From Mesaphorura yosii (Eukaryota > Arthropoda > Collembola > Poduromorpha > Tullbergiidae): DNA of 20,861 nt. Shown here in pieces: positions 20,718 through 20,861 of this stretch. The DNA lies in NCBI GenBank assembly GCA_009869945.1, contig WIXG01000802.1, positions 1 to 20,861 of the forward strand, read 5' to 3'. The translations under genes and the position numbers were made by a program. Positions within the stretch are counted from its first letter, which is position 1, and each line of letters starts with the position of its first letter. The notes under the pieces are model-generated. The model saw only the letters and a list, made by a program, of their open reading frames with translations. It had not been told where the DNA came from and made no database searches.

Positions 20718-20861
20718 CAGGGTGCGCTGATAATTATCCATTGATAATTATCATTGATAATTATCCGATAATTATCCGACCCCCTAATGTTAAGGGCTAG
20801 TCGGATAATTATCGATTGATAATTATCATTGATAACTATCCGATAATTATCGGATTTTTTC
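20718..20861 (+). mobile_element. 5' part of a hAT-like MITE, truncated by window edge
   Basis: It begins CAGGGTGCG at 20718, the partner of the inverted CACACCCTG end at 104-112. It continues with two tandem ~75-nt units (20729-20803 and 20804-20861), each built from the palindrome GATAATTATC. Units are separated by an imperfect palindrome, CCCTAATGTTAAGGG. The last 84 nt are identical to positions 1-84. It is in the same orientation as the copy at the left edge. The 8-bp flank here (TTTTGAAC, 20710-20717) does not match the flank after the left copy (GGATCACC, 113-120), so these look like two separate insertions. Confidence 0.6.
20729..20861. repeat. Two tandem ~75-nt units of GATAATTATC-type palindromes
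   Basis: Unit 1 is 20729-20803. Unit 2 starts at 20804 and reaches the window end, diverging after the shared TATCxGA. Each unit has three or four near-perfect copies of the 10-nt palindrome at 11-14 nt spacing. Unit 2 is the same sequence as 27-84 at the left edge. Confidence 0.85.

Noticed and set aside
1..20861. Plasmid, phage or virus genome suggested by the identical ends
   Set aside because: The content is two intron-containing animal genes and no replication, capsid or mobilisation genes. The end identity lies in a dispersed-looking element.
1..20861. CRISPR array, operon or bacterial defence system
   Set aside because: No spaced direct repeats of the right kind, no prokaryotic gene organisation, and spliceosomal introns throughout both genes.

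Overview
This is eukaryotic, almost certainly metazoan, nuclear DNA. It contains two protein-coding genes whose exons are separated by canonical GT..AG introns of about 0.1 to 7.5 kb. The remainder is non-coding sequence with simple repeats and short palindromes. The 'CAAA-ATG' start context, the class-B-like annexin and the single invertebrate-style discoidin domain receptor point to an invertebrate, most likely an arthropod. I cannot name a species from the sequence alone.

Layout. Positions 1-112 are the 3' part of a small palindrome-rich element with a CAGGG-type terminal inverted repeat (hAT-like MITE). Positions 820-17643, on the minus strand, hold five consecutive exons of a discoidin domain receptor (DDR) tyrosine kinase gene. 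They encode most of the collagen-binding discoidin (DS) domain and the whole DS-like domain, with matching intron phases throughout. The signal peptide, the first ~40 residues of the DS domain, the transmembrane segment and the kinase domain are not in the window. Positions 18355-20462, on the plus strand, hold a complete five-exon annexin gene (329 codons plus stop). It has four annexin repeats, a short Cys-rich N-terminal head, a plausible promoter upstream and an AATAAA polyadenylation signal downstream. Positions 20718-20861 are the 5' part of the same MITE-like element.

The two genes are on opposite strands, with DDR exon A only ~0.7 kb from the annexin start codon. I could not find the missing 5' DDR exon between 17643 and 20861. 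If the assembly is correct, the annexin gene lies antisense inside a 5' DDR intron. The two products have no known direct functional link: one is a collagen receptor kinase and the other a Ca2+/phospholipid-binding protein.

The first 84 and last 84 bases are identical, so the window would look circular to an automated end-overlap test. The ends are better explained as two separate copies of one dispersed element at the two ends of a linear contig. The 8-bp flanks of the two copies do not match, and the interrupted DDR gene must continue beyond both ends. I found no new multi-gene system. The most notable points are the false-circle signature, the new-looking MITE, the possible nested gene arrangement, the annexin head, and several strong short hairpins in the introns.
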